Positions 44,429-53,096 of a stretch of 64,000 nt of DNA are shown here, piece by piece (position 1 is the first letter of the stretch; every line of letters starts with the position of its first letter). The DNA lies in contig CALADH010000061.1 of the NCBI GenBank assembly GCA_937890745.1, positions 39,437-103,436 of the forward strand, given 5' to 3'. The position numbers and the translations under genes were made by a program. The stretch comes from Scybalocola_A sp900557175. Lineage in GTDB: Bacteria; Bacillota; Clostridia; Lachnospirales; Lachnospiraceae. The notes under the pieces were generated by a model, which did no database searches, had not been told where the DNA came from, and was given only the letters and a program-made list of their open reading frames with translations.

Positions 44429-45802
44429 ATGAAACGTTTATTTTGCGGAGGAACAGTAGTAAGTGCGGCGGAAGTGAAAAAGAAAGATGTTTTGACTGAG
44501 GACGGCGTGATTGTTGAAATCGGGGAAAATATTGAGGCGGCAGATGCCGAAATTGTTGATGTGACAGGAAAATATTTATTTCCGGGCTTTATAGACGGTC
44601 ATACCCATATGGACCTTGAGGTTTCCGGGACAGTGACGGCAGACGGTTTTGAAACAGGAACAAAGGCCGAGCTGGCCGGGGGAACAACGTGTATTGTTGA
44701 TTTTGCCACTCAAAATAAAGGGGAGAGTCTGGCATTTGCTTTGGAACATTGGCATAAGAAAGCGGATGGGCGCGCAAGCTGCGATTACGCCTTTCATTTG
44801 GCGCTTTCGGATTGGAACGAGGCAGTGAAAAAGGAACTTGAGACGGTTGTAGCGTCCGGTATCCGTTCCTTTAAATTATATACGATTTATGATGCGATGG
44901 TTGTTGACGATAAGGCAATTTATGAAATATTATCCTGTCTTAAAAAACTGGGCGGTATCGCCGGCATCCACTGCGAAAACAGAGGCATGATTGATGCGAG
45001 GCTGGATGAAGTTTTAGAAGAAAAGGGCAGCCGGAGAAATGTGGCAGATTATCCGGGAACAAGACCAGCACTTGCGGAAGCAGAAGCCATCAGCCGTATT
45101 TTAAAAATTGCAAAATGCGTGGATACGCCTGTCATTATTGTTCATTTAAGCTCAAAGGAGGGCTATGAGGAAATATGCCGCGCCCGCGAGAAGGGACAGA
45201 CGGTTTATGTGGAGACGTGCCCGCAGTATCTTTTAATGGATGAACAGCGGTATATGGGCGGAGATAATGCCGAAAACAGAAAATATATGATTGCACCGCC
45301 CCTGCGGACGAGGAAGGATAATGAAGTTTTATGGCAGGCGTTGTCAGAAAATCAGATTTACACCGTGGCGACAGATCATTGCAGTTTTACAATGGCGCAA
45401 AAAAATATGGGCGCCGACGATTTTTCAAAAACGCCTTGCGGTATGCCGGGAGCAGAGGAACGGCCGGCGCTTATCTATCATTTTGGTGTTGGTCAGGGGA
45501 GAATCACACTGGAACAGATGTGCGCGCTTTTGTCAGAGCATCCGGCAAGACTTTATGGGCTTTATCCTAAAAAGGGTGTTATTGCCGAAGGCAGCGATGC
45601 AGATATTGTTGTATGGAATCCGAAGACAGAGTGGACGCTTCGTGCAAAAATGCAGCAGTCTGCCTGTGATTACAGTCCGATGGAAGGGACAGCGCTTACA
45701 GGCAGGGCTGAGCAGGTTTATTTAAGGGGAACATTGGCGGCAGAAAACGGGAGAATTCTGGCTGCAGGTCTTGGCAGGTATATGACAGCCCTTAAATCAT
45801 AA
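44429..45802 (+). CDS. hyuA: Dihydropyrimidinase-like hydrolase (HyuA/D-hydantoinase family)
   Basis: A 457-residue cyclic amidohydrolase. The binuclear zinc site is visible as FPGFIDGHTHMDLEVSG, the carboxylated Lys in RSFKLYTIYDAM, GIHCEN, VHLSSKEG and TDHCSF. E. coli HyuA (phenylhydantoinase) lies in the same cluster type. Here it would open a ring made by reduction and hydrolysis of the purine, yielding a ureido acid for YgeY and YgeW to process. A simple role in pyrimidine breakdown is less likely because no pyd genes are near. GAAAGAGGG precedes the ATG. Confidence 0.9.
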   Translation: MKRLFCGGTVVSAAEVKKKDVLTEDGVIVEIGENIEAADAEIVDVTGKYLFPGFIDGHTHMDLEVSGTVTADGFETGTKAELAGGTTCIVDFATQNKGESLAFALEHWHKKADGRASCDYAFHLALSDWNEAVKKELETVVASGIRSFKLYTIYDAMVVDDKAIYEILSCLKKLGGIAGIHCENRGMIDARLDEVLEEKGSRRNVADYPGTRPALAEAEAISRILKIAKCVDTPVIIVHLSSKEGYEEICRAREKGQTVYVETCPQYLLMDEQRYMGGDNAENRKYMIAPPLRTRKDNEVLWQALSENQIYTVATDHCSFTMAQKNMGADDFSKTPCGMPGAEERPALIYHFGVGQGRITLEQMCALLSEHPARLYGLYPKKGVIAEGSDADIVVWNPKTEWTLRAKMQQSACDYSPMEGTALTGRAEQVYLRGTLAAENGRILAAGLGRYMTALKS

Positions 45803-45827
45803 GGAAAGTAATTAAGAAGGTGAAGAT

Positions 45828-48629
45828 ATGTATACATTGAACGTGAATGGTAAGACGGTGACGACAGAGAAGAAACAATCGCTGCTTCGCTTCCTTCGCG
45901 ATGAGCTGCACCTGACGTCTGTGAAGGACGGCTGCAGCCAGGGCGCCTGCGGCGCCTGTACAGTCATTATTGACGGTGAAACATATAAATCATGTGTACC
46001 GACAACAGATAAACTGGAGGGTAAAAAAATTATTACTGTGGAGGGCCTTACAGAATGGGAGCAGAAGGTTTACACTTACGCTTATGGCGAGGCCGGCGCG
46101 GTACAGTGCGGTTTTTGTATTCCGGGAATGGTCATGTGTACGAAAGCATTGCTTGATAAAAATCCGGATCCGACAGAAGATGATATTAGATATGCGTTGA
46201 GAAACAACTATTGCCGTTGTACAGGCTATGTTAAAATTATTGCGGCAGTACGTCTGGCGGCAAAGATTATGCGCGAGAGCCGGATACCCCAAAAAGGCGC
46301 CGACGATTGGAAGATGGGATCCAGAGTGCATCGCCTTGATGTTGAAGAAAAGGTGCTCGGTTACGGAAAATATCCGGATGACTTTTATATGGACGGTATG
46401 TGTTACGGCTCGGCGCTTCGCAGTAAGTATCCGAGAGCCAGAGTGCTGTCTGTAGATACTGAAAAAGCAAAGAAGCTGCCGGGTGTTGTTGCTGTTGTGA
46501 CGGCGGATGATATTCCGGGAGAAAATAAAATCGGTCATATTAAGCACGATCAGTATACATTGATTCCGGTCGGGGGGCTGACACATTATCTCGGCGATGC
46601 CATTGCACTTGTGGCGGCCGTGGATATGGAGACGGCCGAAAAGGCAAAGAAGCTGATTAAAGTGGAATATGAGGTGCTGCCGGCGGTTCACAATATTGAG
46701 GAGGCAAGGGCGGAAAATGCGCCGAGAGTTTTCGACGAGGCAGAAACGAATGTGCAGTCGCATAAGATTGTCAACCGGGGAAATGCAAGGGAAGCGATTG
46801 CAAATGCAAAATATGTGATTACAAAGCATTTTGAAACGCCGTGGACGGAACATGCATTTTTGGAACCGGAGTGCGCGGTTTCATATATTGATGACGAAGG
46901 TTATGTCATGATTATTTCAGCAGACCAGTCGGCTTACTGTACATACAGCGAGTGCAGCCTTATGCTTGGCACAGATAAGGTAAAGGCGCAGAATGCCCTT
47001 GTGGGCGGCGGTTTTGGCGGTAAAGAGGATATGTCTGTGCAGCATCATGCGGCGCTTCTGACATATGTGACGCGCCGTCCGGTAAAAATGCGGCTGACAA
47101 GAGCTGAATCGCTGCTTGTTCATCCGAAACGCCATCATTTTGAGATGGATTTTACGATGGGCTGTGATGAAAATGGTAAAATTTTAGGTGTCAGGGCAGC
47201 GGTTGTATCTGATACGGGCGCATTTGCATCGCTGGGCGGTCCGGTGTTAGAGCGTGCCTGCACTCATGCGGCAGGACCGTATGCCTATGAAAACTTTGAA
47301 ATTGAAGGGACAGCTTATTATACAAATAATCCGCCGGCCGGTGCGTTCAGAGGCTTTGGCGTGACGCAGACATGTTTTGCGACAGAAACGCTTTTAAATA
47401 TGATGGCAGATAAGGTTGGAATCACACCGTGGGAAATCCGTTACCGCAATGCTATCCGTCCGAATGGTGTGCTACCAAACGGACAGATCGTTGACGATTC
47501 GACAGGTCTTGTTGAAACACTGGAAGCTATTAAGGAAGATTACGATGCGGCATGGTATGCGGGAAAACCGGTTGGTATTGCATGTGCCATGAAAAATGCC
47601 GGTGTCGGTGTCGGTCTGCCGGACTGGGGGCGTGTCAGACTTATTGTTGAGGACGATAACAAACTGCATATTTATACAGGCGCTTCCTGTATCGGACAGG
47701 GGCTTGGCACAGTACTTGTGCAGATGATTGTCACAAATACAGATTTAAAGAGAGACGATATTGTGTACGAGCGGAGCAACACATGGATCGCGCCCGATTC
47801 AGGCACAACTTCCGGTTCGCGTCAGACACTTGTCACCGGGGAAGCGTGTCTTCGCGCCTGCAAAAAGCTGATGGAAGCAAAGGCTGAGGGTATGACATTG
47901 TCTGATCTTAAGGGACAGGAGTTTTATGGCGAGTACCTTGCAAAAACAGATCCGCTCGGTGCAAACGTACCAAATCCTGTGTCTCATGTGGCTTATGGTT
48001 ATGCGACGCAAATGTGTATTTTGGATCGTGAAACAGGAAAAATTGAAAAAATGGTTGCTGCCCACGATGTAGGCAAGGCGGTCAATCCGCTGTCCTGCGA
48101 AGGACAGATTGAAGGCGGCGTTGTCATGTCTATGGGCTTTGCTTTAAGAGAACGCTATCCGATTGATAATGAATGTAAGCCGATTGATAAATACGGCGCC
48201 CTCGGTCTTTTCAGACCCCATGAAATTCCTGAGATCAAGGCGATTGTTGTAGATAAGCCGGGACTTAAGGTTGCCGGCGGCGCGATCGGTATCGGAGAAA
48301 TTACATCAATCCCGACAGCGCCGGCAATTACAGATGCTTACTACCGTTTAGACGGAAAACACCGCTATAGTCTTCCGATTAAAGGAACACCGTATGAGCG
48401 CGGGAAGGCAAGTGTTTTCGGCGGGCGCGGCGACAGTGAGCAGATGGTTGTCGATCAGGAAAAATGTATCGGATGCAGTATCTGTGCGAGAAATTGTACA
48501 GGTCAGGCAATCGAGATTGTTGATAAAAAAGCAGTCATTCATAAAGAACTTTGCCTTGGCTGCGGCATGTGTGCCGTGAAGTGTCCGAAGGGCGCCATCA
48601 CTGATTTGAAGGCGGCTTTTGTAAAATAG
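45828..48629 (+). CDS. Selenium-dependent xanthine dehydrogenase, fused 2Fe-2S / molybdopterin / ferredoxin form
   Basis: 933 residues in one chain. Residues 1-150 hold two 2Fe-2S clusters (Cys36, 41, 44, 56 and Cys94, 97, 129, 131). The molybdopterin region follows, with VGGGFGGKEDMS, GAFRGFGVTQ, IGQGLGT and the catalytic-Glu run GIGEITS. The C-terminus adds two 4Fe-4S motifs (CIGCSICARNC near 879, CLGCGMCAVKCP near 908). There is no FAD domain and no separate FAD subunit gene nearby. No in-frame UGA is present, so selenium would be the labile Mo-bound kind seen in this family. Predicted to interconvert xanthine and urate or a related purine; Mo/Se maturation genes must lie elsewhere. Confidence 0.9.
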   Translation: MYTLNVNGKTVTTEKKQSLLRFLRDELHLTSVKDGCSQGACGACTVIIDGETYKSCVPTTDKLEGKKIITVEGLTEWEQKVYTYAYGEAGAVQCGFCIPGMVMCTKALLDKNPDPTEDDIRYALRNNYCRCTGYVKIIAAVRLAAKIMRESRIPQKGADDWKMGSRVHRLDVEEKVLGYGKYPDDFYMDGMCYGSALRSKYPRARVLSVDTEKAKKLPGVVAVVTADDIPGENKIGHIKHDQYTLIPVGGLTHYLGDAIALVAAVDMETAEKAKKLIKVEYEVLPAVHNIEEARAENAPRVFDEAETNVQSHKIVNRGNAREAIANAKYVITKHFETPWTEHAFLEPECAVSYIDDEGYVMIISADQSAYCTYSECSLMLGTDKVKAQNALVGGGFGGKEDMSVQHHAALLTYVTRRPVKMRLTRAESLLVHPKRHHFEMDFTMGCDENGKILGVRAAVVSDTGAFASLGGPVLERACTHAAGPYAYENFEIEGTAYYTNNPPAGAFRGFGVTQTCFATETLLNMMADKVGITPWEIRYRNAIRPNGVLPNGQIVDDSTGLVETLEAIKEDYDAAWYAGKPVGIACAMKNAGVGVGLPDWGRVRLIVEDDNKLHIYTGASCIGQGLGTVLVQMIVTNTDLKRDDIVYERSNTWIAPDSGTTSGSRQTLVTGEACLRACKKLMEAKAEGMTLSDLKGQEFYGEYLAKTDPLGANVPNPVSHVAYGYATQMCILDRETGKIEKMVAAHDVGKAVNPLSCEGQIEGGVVMSMGFALRERYPIDNECKPIDKYGALGLFRPHEIPEIKAIVVDKPGLKVAGGAIGIGEITSIPTAPAITDAYYRLDGKHRYSLPIKGTPYERGKASVFGGRGDSEQMVVDQEKCIGCSICARNCTGQAIEIVDKKAVIHKELCLGCGMCAVKCPKGAITDLKAAFVK

Positions 48630-48675
48630 TCAATAATTTGTATAAAATAATCAATATTCTTTGTCAAGGTAACAG

Positions 48676-48704
48676 TTTACAAATTTAAAAAATCAATGTA
48701 TACT
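48676..48704 (+). promoter_or_regulatory. Predicted promoter of the nfnAB pair
   Basis: TTTACA, 17 bases, then TATACT. This is a close match to consensus, implying expression of nfnAB apart from the upstream xdh transcript. Confidence 0.7.
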
Positions 48705-48714
48705 TTATTTGGAA

Positions 48715-48738
48715 TTGGGGATGAGTCATCATCCCCAA
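48715..48738 (+). other. Hairpin at the 5-prime end of the nfnAB transcript
   Basis: TTGGGGATGA and TCATCCCCAA are perfect ten-base complements with a four-base loop, starting about four bases after the predicted transcription start. It could stabilise the mRNA. There is no T-run, so it is not a good terminator for xdh. Confidence 0.6.
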
Positions 48739-48776
48739 AATTAAAATTCGCGTAATTAATTAAAGGGAGGAATATT

Positions 48777-49664
48777 ATGTATAAGATTACAAAGGCCCAG
48801 AAGCTGGCAGATAAGATTTATCTGATGGACATTGAAGCTGCCCGCGTTGCGAAGTCATGTCAGCCGGGAGAATTCCTTATTGTAAAAACAGATGAATATG
48901 GTGAGCGGATTCCTCTGACAATCTGCGATTATGACAGAGAGGCCGGTACAGTGACAATTGTTTTCCAGATTGTCGGTGCCTCAACGGCAAAGATGGCAGA
49001 GCTTAAGGCCGGAGACAGCTTTGCAGATGTGACAGGCCCGCTCGGCTGCCCGTCTGAATTTGTTCATGAAGATATTGAAGTGCTTAAGAAGCGTAAATAT
49101 TTATTCGTTGCCGGCGGTGTCGGCACGGCCCCTGTTTATCCTCAGGTAAAATGGATGCATGAGCATGGTATTGATGCCGATGTCATTGTCGGCGCTAAAA
49201 ATAAAGAACTTGTAATTCTTGAAAAAGAGATGGAAGCTGTCGCAGGCAATCTCTATGTGACAACAGATGACGGTTCTTACGGCCGTCACGGTATGGTGAC
49301 AAAGGTGATCGAAGACCTTGTCGGTGAAGGAAAACACTATGATGTATGTGTCGCCATCGGTCCGATGATTATGATGAAGTTTGTTTGTCTTCTCACAAAG
49401 AAGCTTGAAATCCCGACGATTGTCAGCATGAATCCGATTATGGTTGACGGTACGGGAATGTGCGGTGCCTGCCGTCTGACAGTCGGCGGCAAAGTAAAGT
49501 TTGCCTGTGTTGACGGACCGGAATTTGACGGTCATCTCGTTGATTTCAATCAGGCGATGAAGCGCCAGCAGATGTATAAGACAGAGGAAGGCCGCGCAAT
49601 GCTGAAATTGCAGGAGGGTGATACACATCACGGCGGCTGTGGACATTGCGGAGGTGATGAATAA
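48777..49664 (+). CDS. NfnA-type ferredoxin-NADP+ reductase small subunit
   Basis: 295 residues of the sulfide/dihydroorotate dehydrogenase FAD/NAD-binding family. It has an FAD barrel (CQPGEFLIVKTDEYGERIPLTICDYD), an NAD region (FVAGGVGTAPVYPQVKWMHEHG) and a 2Fe-2S motif (GMCGACRLTVGGKVKFACVDGPEFDGH). The tail is His/Cys/Gly-rich (HHGGCGHCGGDE). With the next gene it forms an NfnAB pair, which couples NADH and reduced ferredoxin to NADP+ reduction by electron bifurcation. AAAGGGAGGAA precedes the ATG. Location directly after xdh suggests support of purine redox chemistry, though Nfn is also general. Confidence 0.88.
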   Translation: MYKITKAQKLADKIYLMDIEAARVAKSCQPGEFLIVKTDEYGERIPLTICDYDREAGTVTIVFQIVGASTAKMAELKAGDSFADVTGPLGCPSEFVHEDIEVLKKRKYLFVAGGVGTAPVYPQVKWMHEHGIDADVIVGAKNKELVILEKEMEAVAGNLYVTTDDGSYGRHGMVTKVIEDLVGEGKHYDVCVAIGPMIMMKFVCLLTKKLEIPTIVSMNPIMVDGTGMCGACRLTVGGKVKFACVDGPEFDGHLVDFNQAMKRQQMYKTEEGRAMLKLQEGDTHHGGCGHCGGDE

Positions 49665-51052
49665 TGGCAGCAAAAATTGACAGAGTTCCTGTGGCAGAGC
49701 AGGATGCGAAGGTAAGAGCAACAAATTTTGATGAGGTATGCCTCGGTTATACAGCAGAGGAAGCGATGCGTGAAGCTTCAAGATGTTTAAATTGTAAAAA
49801 TCCGAAGTGCAGAAGCGGCTGTCCGGTTGCGATTGATATTCCGGCATTTATCGCCGAAGTTAAGGAAGGCAATTTTGCGAAGGCTGCCGAGATTATTGGT
49901 GAAGCTTCAGCACTTCCGGCAGTGTGCGGACGTGTGTGTCCTCAGGAAACACAGTGTGAAGGCAAGTGTATTTTAGGTATTAAGGGCGAGCCTGTTGCCA
50001 TCGGTAAGCTTGAGCGTTTTGTTGCCGACTGGGCGAGAGAAAACGGTATTGAGCCTGTGATGCCGAAAGAAAAAAATGGCAGAAAGGTTGCAGTAATCGG
50101 TTCGGGCCCTGCCGGTCTTACATGTGCCGGTGATTTGGCAAGAATGGGCTATGATGTTACAATTTTCGAGGCGCTTCATGAAGCCGGCGGCGTTTTGGTT
50201 TACGGTATTCCTGAATTCCGTCTTCCGAAGCAGACGGTTGTTGCCCATGAAGTTGAGAATGTGAAAAAGCTTGGCGTTAAGATTGAGACAGACGTTATTA
50301 TCGGAAAATCGGTCACAATCGACGAATTAATGCAGGAGGAAGGCTTTGAAGCCGTATTTATCGGTTCGGGCGCAGGACTTCCGAAATTTATGGGTATTCC
50401 GGGCGAGCAGGCCAACGGTGTATTTTCTGCCAATGAATTTTTGACAAGAAATAATCTGATGAAGGCTTTCAGAGATGATTATGACACGCCAATCCACAGA
50501 GGCAGAAAGGTTGCCGTTGTCGGCGGCGGAAACGTTGCGATGGATGCGGCGAGAACAGCGCTGCGTCTTGGCGCTGAAACATATATTGTCTACAGAAGAA
50601 GTGAGGCAGAGCTTCCGGCAAGAGTTGAGGAGGTTCATCACGCAAAAGAAGAAGGCGTACAGTTCCACCTTCTGACAAATCCGAAGGAAATTCTTGTAGA
50701 TGAAGACGGCTGGGTAAAAGGTATCCGCTGTGTAAAAATGGAGCTTGGTGAACCGGATGAATCCGGCCGCCGCCGTCCGGTGGAGGTTGCCGGTTCAGAA
50801 TATGATATCGAGGTAGACACGGTGATCATGTCTCTCGGAACATCACCAAACCCTCTGATTTCTTCAACAACAAAGGGACTTGATGTCAACCGATGGAAAT
50901 GTATCGTTGCCGACGAGAACAACGGCGCGACATCCAAAGAAGGCGTTTATGCCGGCGGCGACGCAGTGACAGGCGCGGCGACAGTCATTCTTGCCATGGG
51001 TGCAGGAAAGGCAGCAGCGGCAGGCATTGACCAATATCTAAAAAATAAATAA
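49664..51052 (+). CDS. NfnB-type large subunit (GltA/GltD-like NADPH oxidoreductase)
   Basis: 462 residues. An N-terminal cysteine-rich domain for two 4Fe-4S clusters (CLNCKNPKCRSGCP and CGRVCPQETQCEGKC) precedes a GltD-like module with FAD loop VAVIGSGPAGLTCAG near 143 and NADPH loop VAVVGGGNVAMDAA near 282, ending YAGGDAVTGAATVILAMGAGK. It overlaps the nfnA stop by one base. Databases often label it glutamate synthase (NADPH) small chain; pairing with an NfnA partner makes NADH-dependent ferredoxin:NADP+ oxidoreductase the better name. Its module is related to the middle of YgfK. Confidence 0.88.
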   Translation: MAAKIDRVPVAEQDAKVRATNFDEVCLGYTAEEAMREASRCLNCKNPKCRSGCPVAIDIPAFIAEVKEGNFAKAAEIIGEASALPAVCGRVCPQETQCEGKCILGIKGEPVAIGKLERFVADWARENGIEPVMPKEKNGRKVAVIGSGPAGLTCAGDLARMGYDVTIFEALHEAGGVLVYGIPEFRLPKQTVVAHEVENVKKLGVKIETDVIIGKSVTIDELMQEEGFEAVFIGSGAGLPKFMGIPGEQANGVFSANEFLTRNNLMKAFRDDYDTPIHRGRKVAVVGGGNVAMDAARTALRLGAETYIVYRRSEAELPARVEEVHHAKEEGVQFHLLTNPKEILVDEDGWVKGIRCVKMELGEPDESGRRRPVEVAGSEYDIEVDTVIMSLGTSPNPLISSTTKGLDVNRWKCIVADENNGATSKEGVYAGGDAVTGAATVILAMGAGKAAAAGIDQYLKNK

Positions 51053-51062
51053 AACAGCATGG

Positions 51063-51095
51063 TATGCCGCTCTCTTAAAATAAGGGGGCGGCATA
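51063..51095 (+). terminator. Terminator after nfnAB
   Basis: TATGCCGC pairs with GCGGCATA, extended by CTCTTA/TAAGGG pairing. The downstream TTGAAGTTTTT is interrupted, so termination may be partial. Confidence 0.6.
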
Positions 51096-51124
51096 TTGAA
51101 GTTTTTGGGAAATTTTGCTATGAT
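51096..51124 (+). promoter_or_regulatory. Predicted promoter of pepF
   Basis: TTGAAG, 17 bases, then TATGAT, directly after the preceding terminator stem. Confidence 0.55.
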
Positions 51125-51158
51125 AAAGCAAAGATAAAAAAGAAATGGAGTGGTAAAT

Positions 51159-52967
51159 ATGTCAGTCAAAACTTTACCGAAGCGCAGTGAGGTGCAGATT
51201 GAAAATACATGGAAAATGGAGGATATTTATCCGTCGGATGCCGCGTGGAAACAGGAATATGACGCGCTTTCAGGTGAATATGAAAAGCTTTTATCCTATA
51301 AAGGACGCCTCGGCGAGAGTGCGTCAGTGCTTCTTTCTTATTTGGAGCTTCGGGATGCGCTTTTATTAAAGCTTGAGCGGCTCAGTGTTTATGCCAATCA
51401 GAAATCTCATGAAGATTTAGGCAATGGTGTTTATCAGGATTTGGTGAATCAGGCGGCAGCGCTTGCCGTCAAGGTTGAGAGTGCCGTATCCTTTGAGGGA
51501 CCTGAAATTCTTAATGTTGGCAGTGAAAAAATCGAGTCCTTTATCAATGAAGAAAAGGGGCTTGAGGTTTACAGACATGCTCTTTATGACACACTCCGTA
51601 TGCAGCCGCATACACTGTCAGAGGAGATGGAAGCACTTATTTCAGAGCTTGGCGACTATGCTGAGACACCGTCGAATATTTTTGCAATGTTCAATAATGC
51701 AGATATCAAATTTCCGGTTGTGAAAGATGATGATGGTAATGATGTGGAAATTACACATGGCCGTTACGGTACATTGCTTGAAAGTGAAGACAGAAGTGTC
51801 CGCAAGGCAGCTTTTGAGGGGCTTTATCATACGTATGAAAAGTACAGAAATACACTGGCGGCTGTTTATGCGGGCAATGTGAAAAAGGAACTTTTCTATG
51901 CGAAGGCAAGACATTATGATTCGCCGAGACAGATGCGTCTTGACGCCAATGCGGTGGATACAAAGGTTTATGACCAGCTCATTGAGACTGTGCATGAATA
52001 TCTTCCGGTCATGTATGAATACGTTGCCCTTAGAAAGAAGATGCTCGGTGTTGATGAACTTCATATGTATGACGTTTATGCGCCGATTGTAAAAGACACA
52101 AAGCTTTCATTTACATTCGATGAAGCGAAGAAGACAGTGCTTGAGGGCTTAAAACCGCTCGGTGAGGAATACCTTTCAATCTTAAAAGAAGGCTTTGATA
52201 ATCGCTGGATTGATGTTTATGAAAATCAGGGCAAACGGAGCGGCGCTTATTCATGGGGCGTTTACGGCGTTCATCCTTATGTGCTTTTAAATTATCAGGG
52301 AACGCTTGATAATGTGTTTACACTGGCACATGAGATGGGACACTCGCTGCACAGCTATTATTCTGATGCAAACCAGACTTATGCCAATGCAGGCTACTGC
52401 ATTTTTGTGGCTGAGGTTGCCTCAACATGTAATGAGGTGATTCTTATGAACCATATGATTAATACGGCAAAGGATGACAGCGTTAAAGCTGCGATTTTAA
52501 ATCATTATCTTGATACATTTAAAGGTACACTTTTCAGACAGACAATGTTTGCTGAATTTGAAAAAATTACTTATGAAATGGCTCAGAGAGGCGAGTCGCT
52601 GACGGCCGATACGCTTTGTAAGGTTTATCATGACCTGAACGTCCTTTACTTTGGACCGGATATGGTGATTGATAAGGAAATTGATATGGAATGGGCGAGA
52701 ATCCCTCATTTTTACACACCGTTTTATGTTTATCAGTATGCGACCGGTATTTCTGCGGCTTCCGCTTTTGCAAAGCAGATTTTAGAAAAAGGCGCGCCGG
52801 CAGTTGAAAACTATAAGAATAACTTCTTAAAGGGCGGCTGCTCCAAATATCCGATTGATCTTTTGGCAGATGCAGGGGTTGATATGCGCACGAAGCAGCC
52901 GGTGGCCGATGCTCTTGAAACATTTAAGTATGTTTTGTCACAATTAAAGGCAATTTTAGATAAGTAA
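51159..52967 (+). CDS. pepF: Oligoendopeptidase F (family M3)
   Basis: A cytoplasmic zinc peptidase that cuts short peptides. The ATG eight bases after GGAG is preferred to an in-frame GTG nine bases upstream, giving 602 residues. The zinc motif is AHEMGHSLHSYY with the downstream Glu in FVAEVASTCNEV. The N-terminal helical domain (RLSVYANQKSHEDL) and the C-terminal YVYQYATGISAASAFA are characteristic. It is transcribed alone, followed by another promoter. Confidence 0.94.
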   Translation: MSVKTLPKRSEVQIENTWKMEDIYPSDAAWKQEYDALSGEYEKLLSYKGRLGESASVLLSYLELRDALLLKLERLSVYANQKSHEDLGNGVYQDLVNQAAALAVKVESAVSFEGPEILNVGSEKIESFINEEKGLEVYRHALYDTLRMQPHTLSEEMEALISELGDYAETPSNIFAMFNNADIKFPVVKDDDGNDVEITHGRYGTLLESEDRSVRKAAFEGLYHTYEKYRNTLAAVYAGNVKKELFYAKARHYDSPRQMRLDANAVDTKVYDQLIETVHEYLPVMYEYVALRKKMLGVDELHMYDVYAPIVKDTKLSFTFDEAKKTVLEGLKPLGEEYLSILKEGFDNRWIDVYENQGKRSGAYSWGVYGVHPYVLLNYQGTLDNVFTLAHEMGHSLHSYYSDANQTYANAGYCIFVAEVASTCNEVILMNHMINTAKDDSVKAAILNHYLDTFKGTLFRQTMFAEFEKITYEMAQRGESLTADTLCKVYHDLNVLYFGPDMVIDKEIDMEWARIPHFYTPFYVYQYATGISAASAFAKQILEKGAPAVENYKNNFLKGGCSKYPIDLLADAGVDMRTKQPVADALETFKYVLSQLKAILDK

Positions 52968-53011
52968 ATGATTTACAATGACTAATTTTGTCTGATTTAG
53001 ACAAAAATATA

Positions 53012-53040
53012 TTGATTTTTATGCTGTATTATGGGATAAT
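53012..53040 (+). promoter_or_regulatory. Predicted promoter of the lipoprotein gene, with an upstream palindrome
   Basis: TTGATT, 17 bases, then GATAAT. A perfect inverted repeat TTTTGTCT/AGACAAAA with a five-base loop lies just upstream (52986-53006). It may act as an operator or as a weak terminator for pepF. Confidence 0.55.
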
Positions 53041-53096
53041 TAGATATCATTTTTAACAGCCCGGCAGGGGAATTTTAGAGGACAGGAGAGGGTATC

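Noticed and set aside
45990..46853. 287-residue minus-strand open frame opposite xdh
   Set aside because: It is antisense to the conserved Fe-S and molybdopterin regions. The translation is rich in His, Arg and Cys, typical of a shadow frame, with no ribosome site.
45828..48629. Selenocysteine codon in the Se-dependent xanthine dehydrogenase
   Set aside because: The frame has no internal UGA. Selenium in this family is a labile Mo ligand, so no SECIS element is expected.
49101..49847. 248-residue minus-strand open frame opposite nfnA/nfnB
   Set aside because: Antisense to two well-supported genes, with biased shadow composition.
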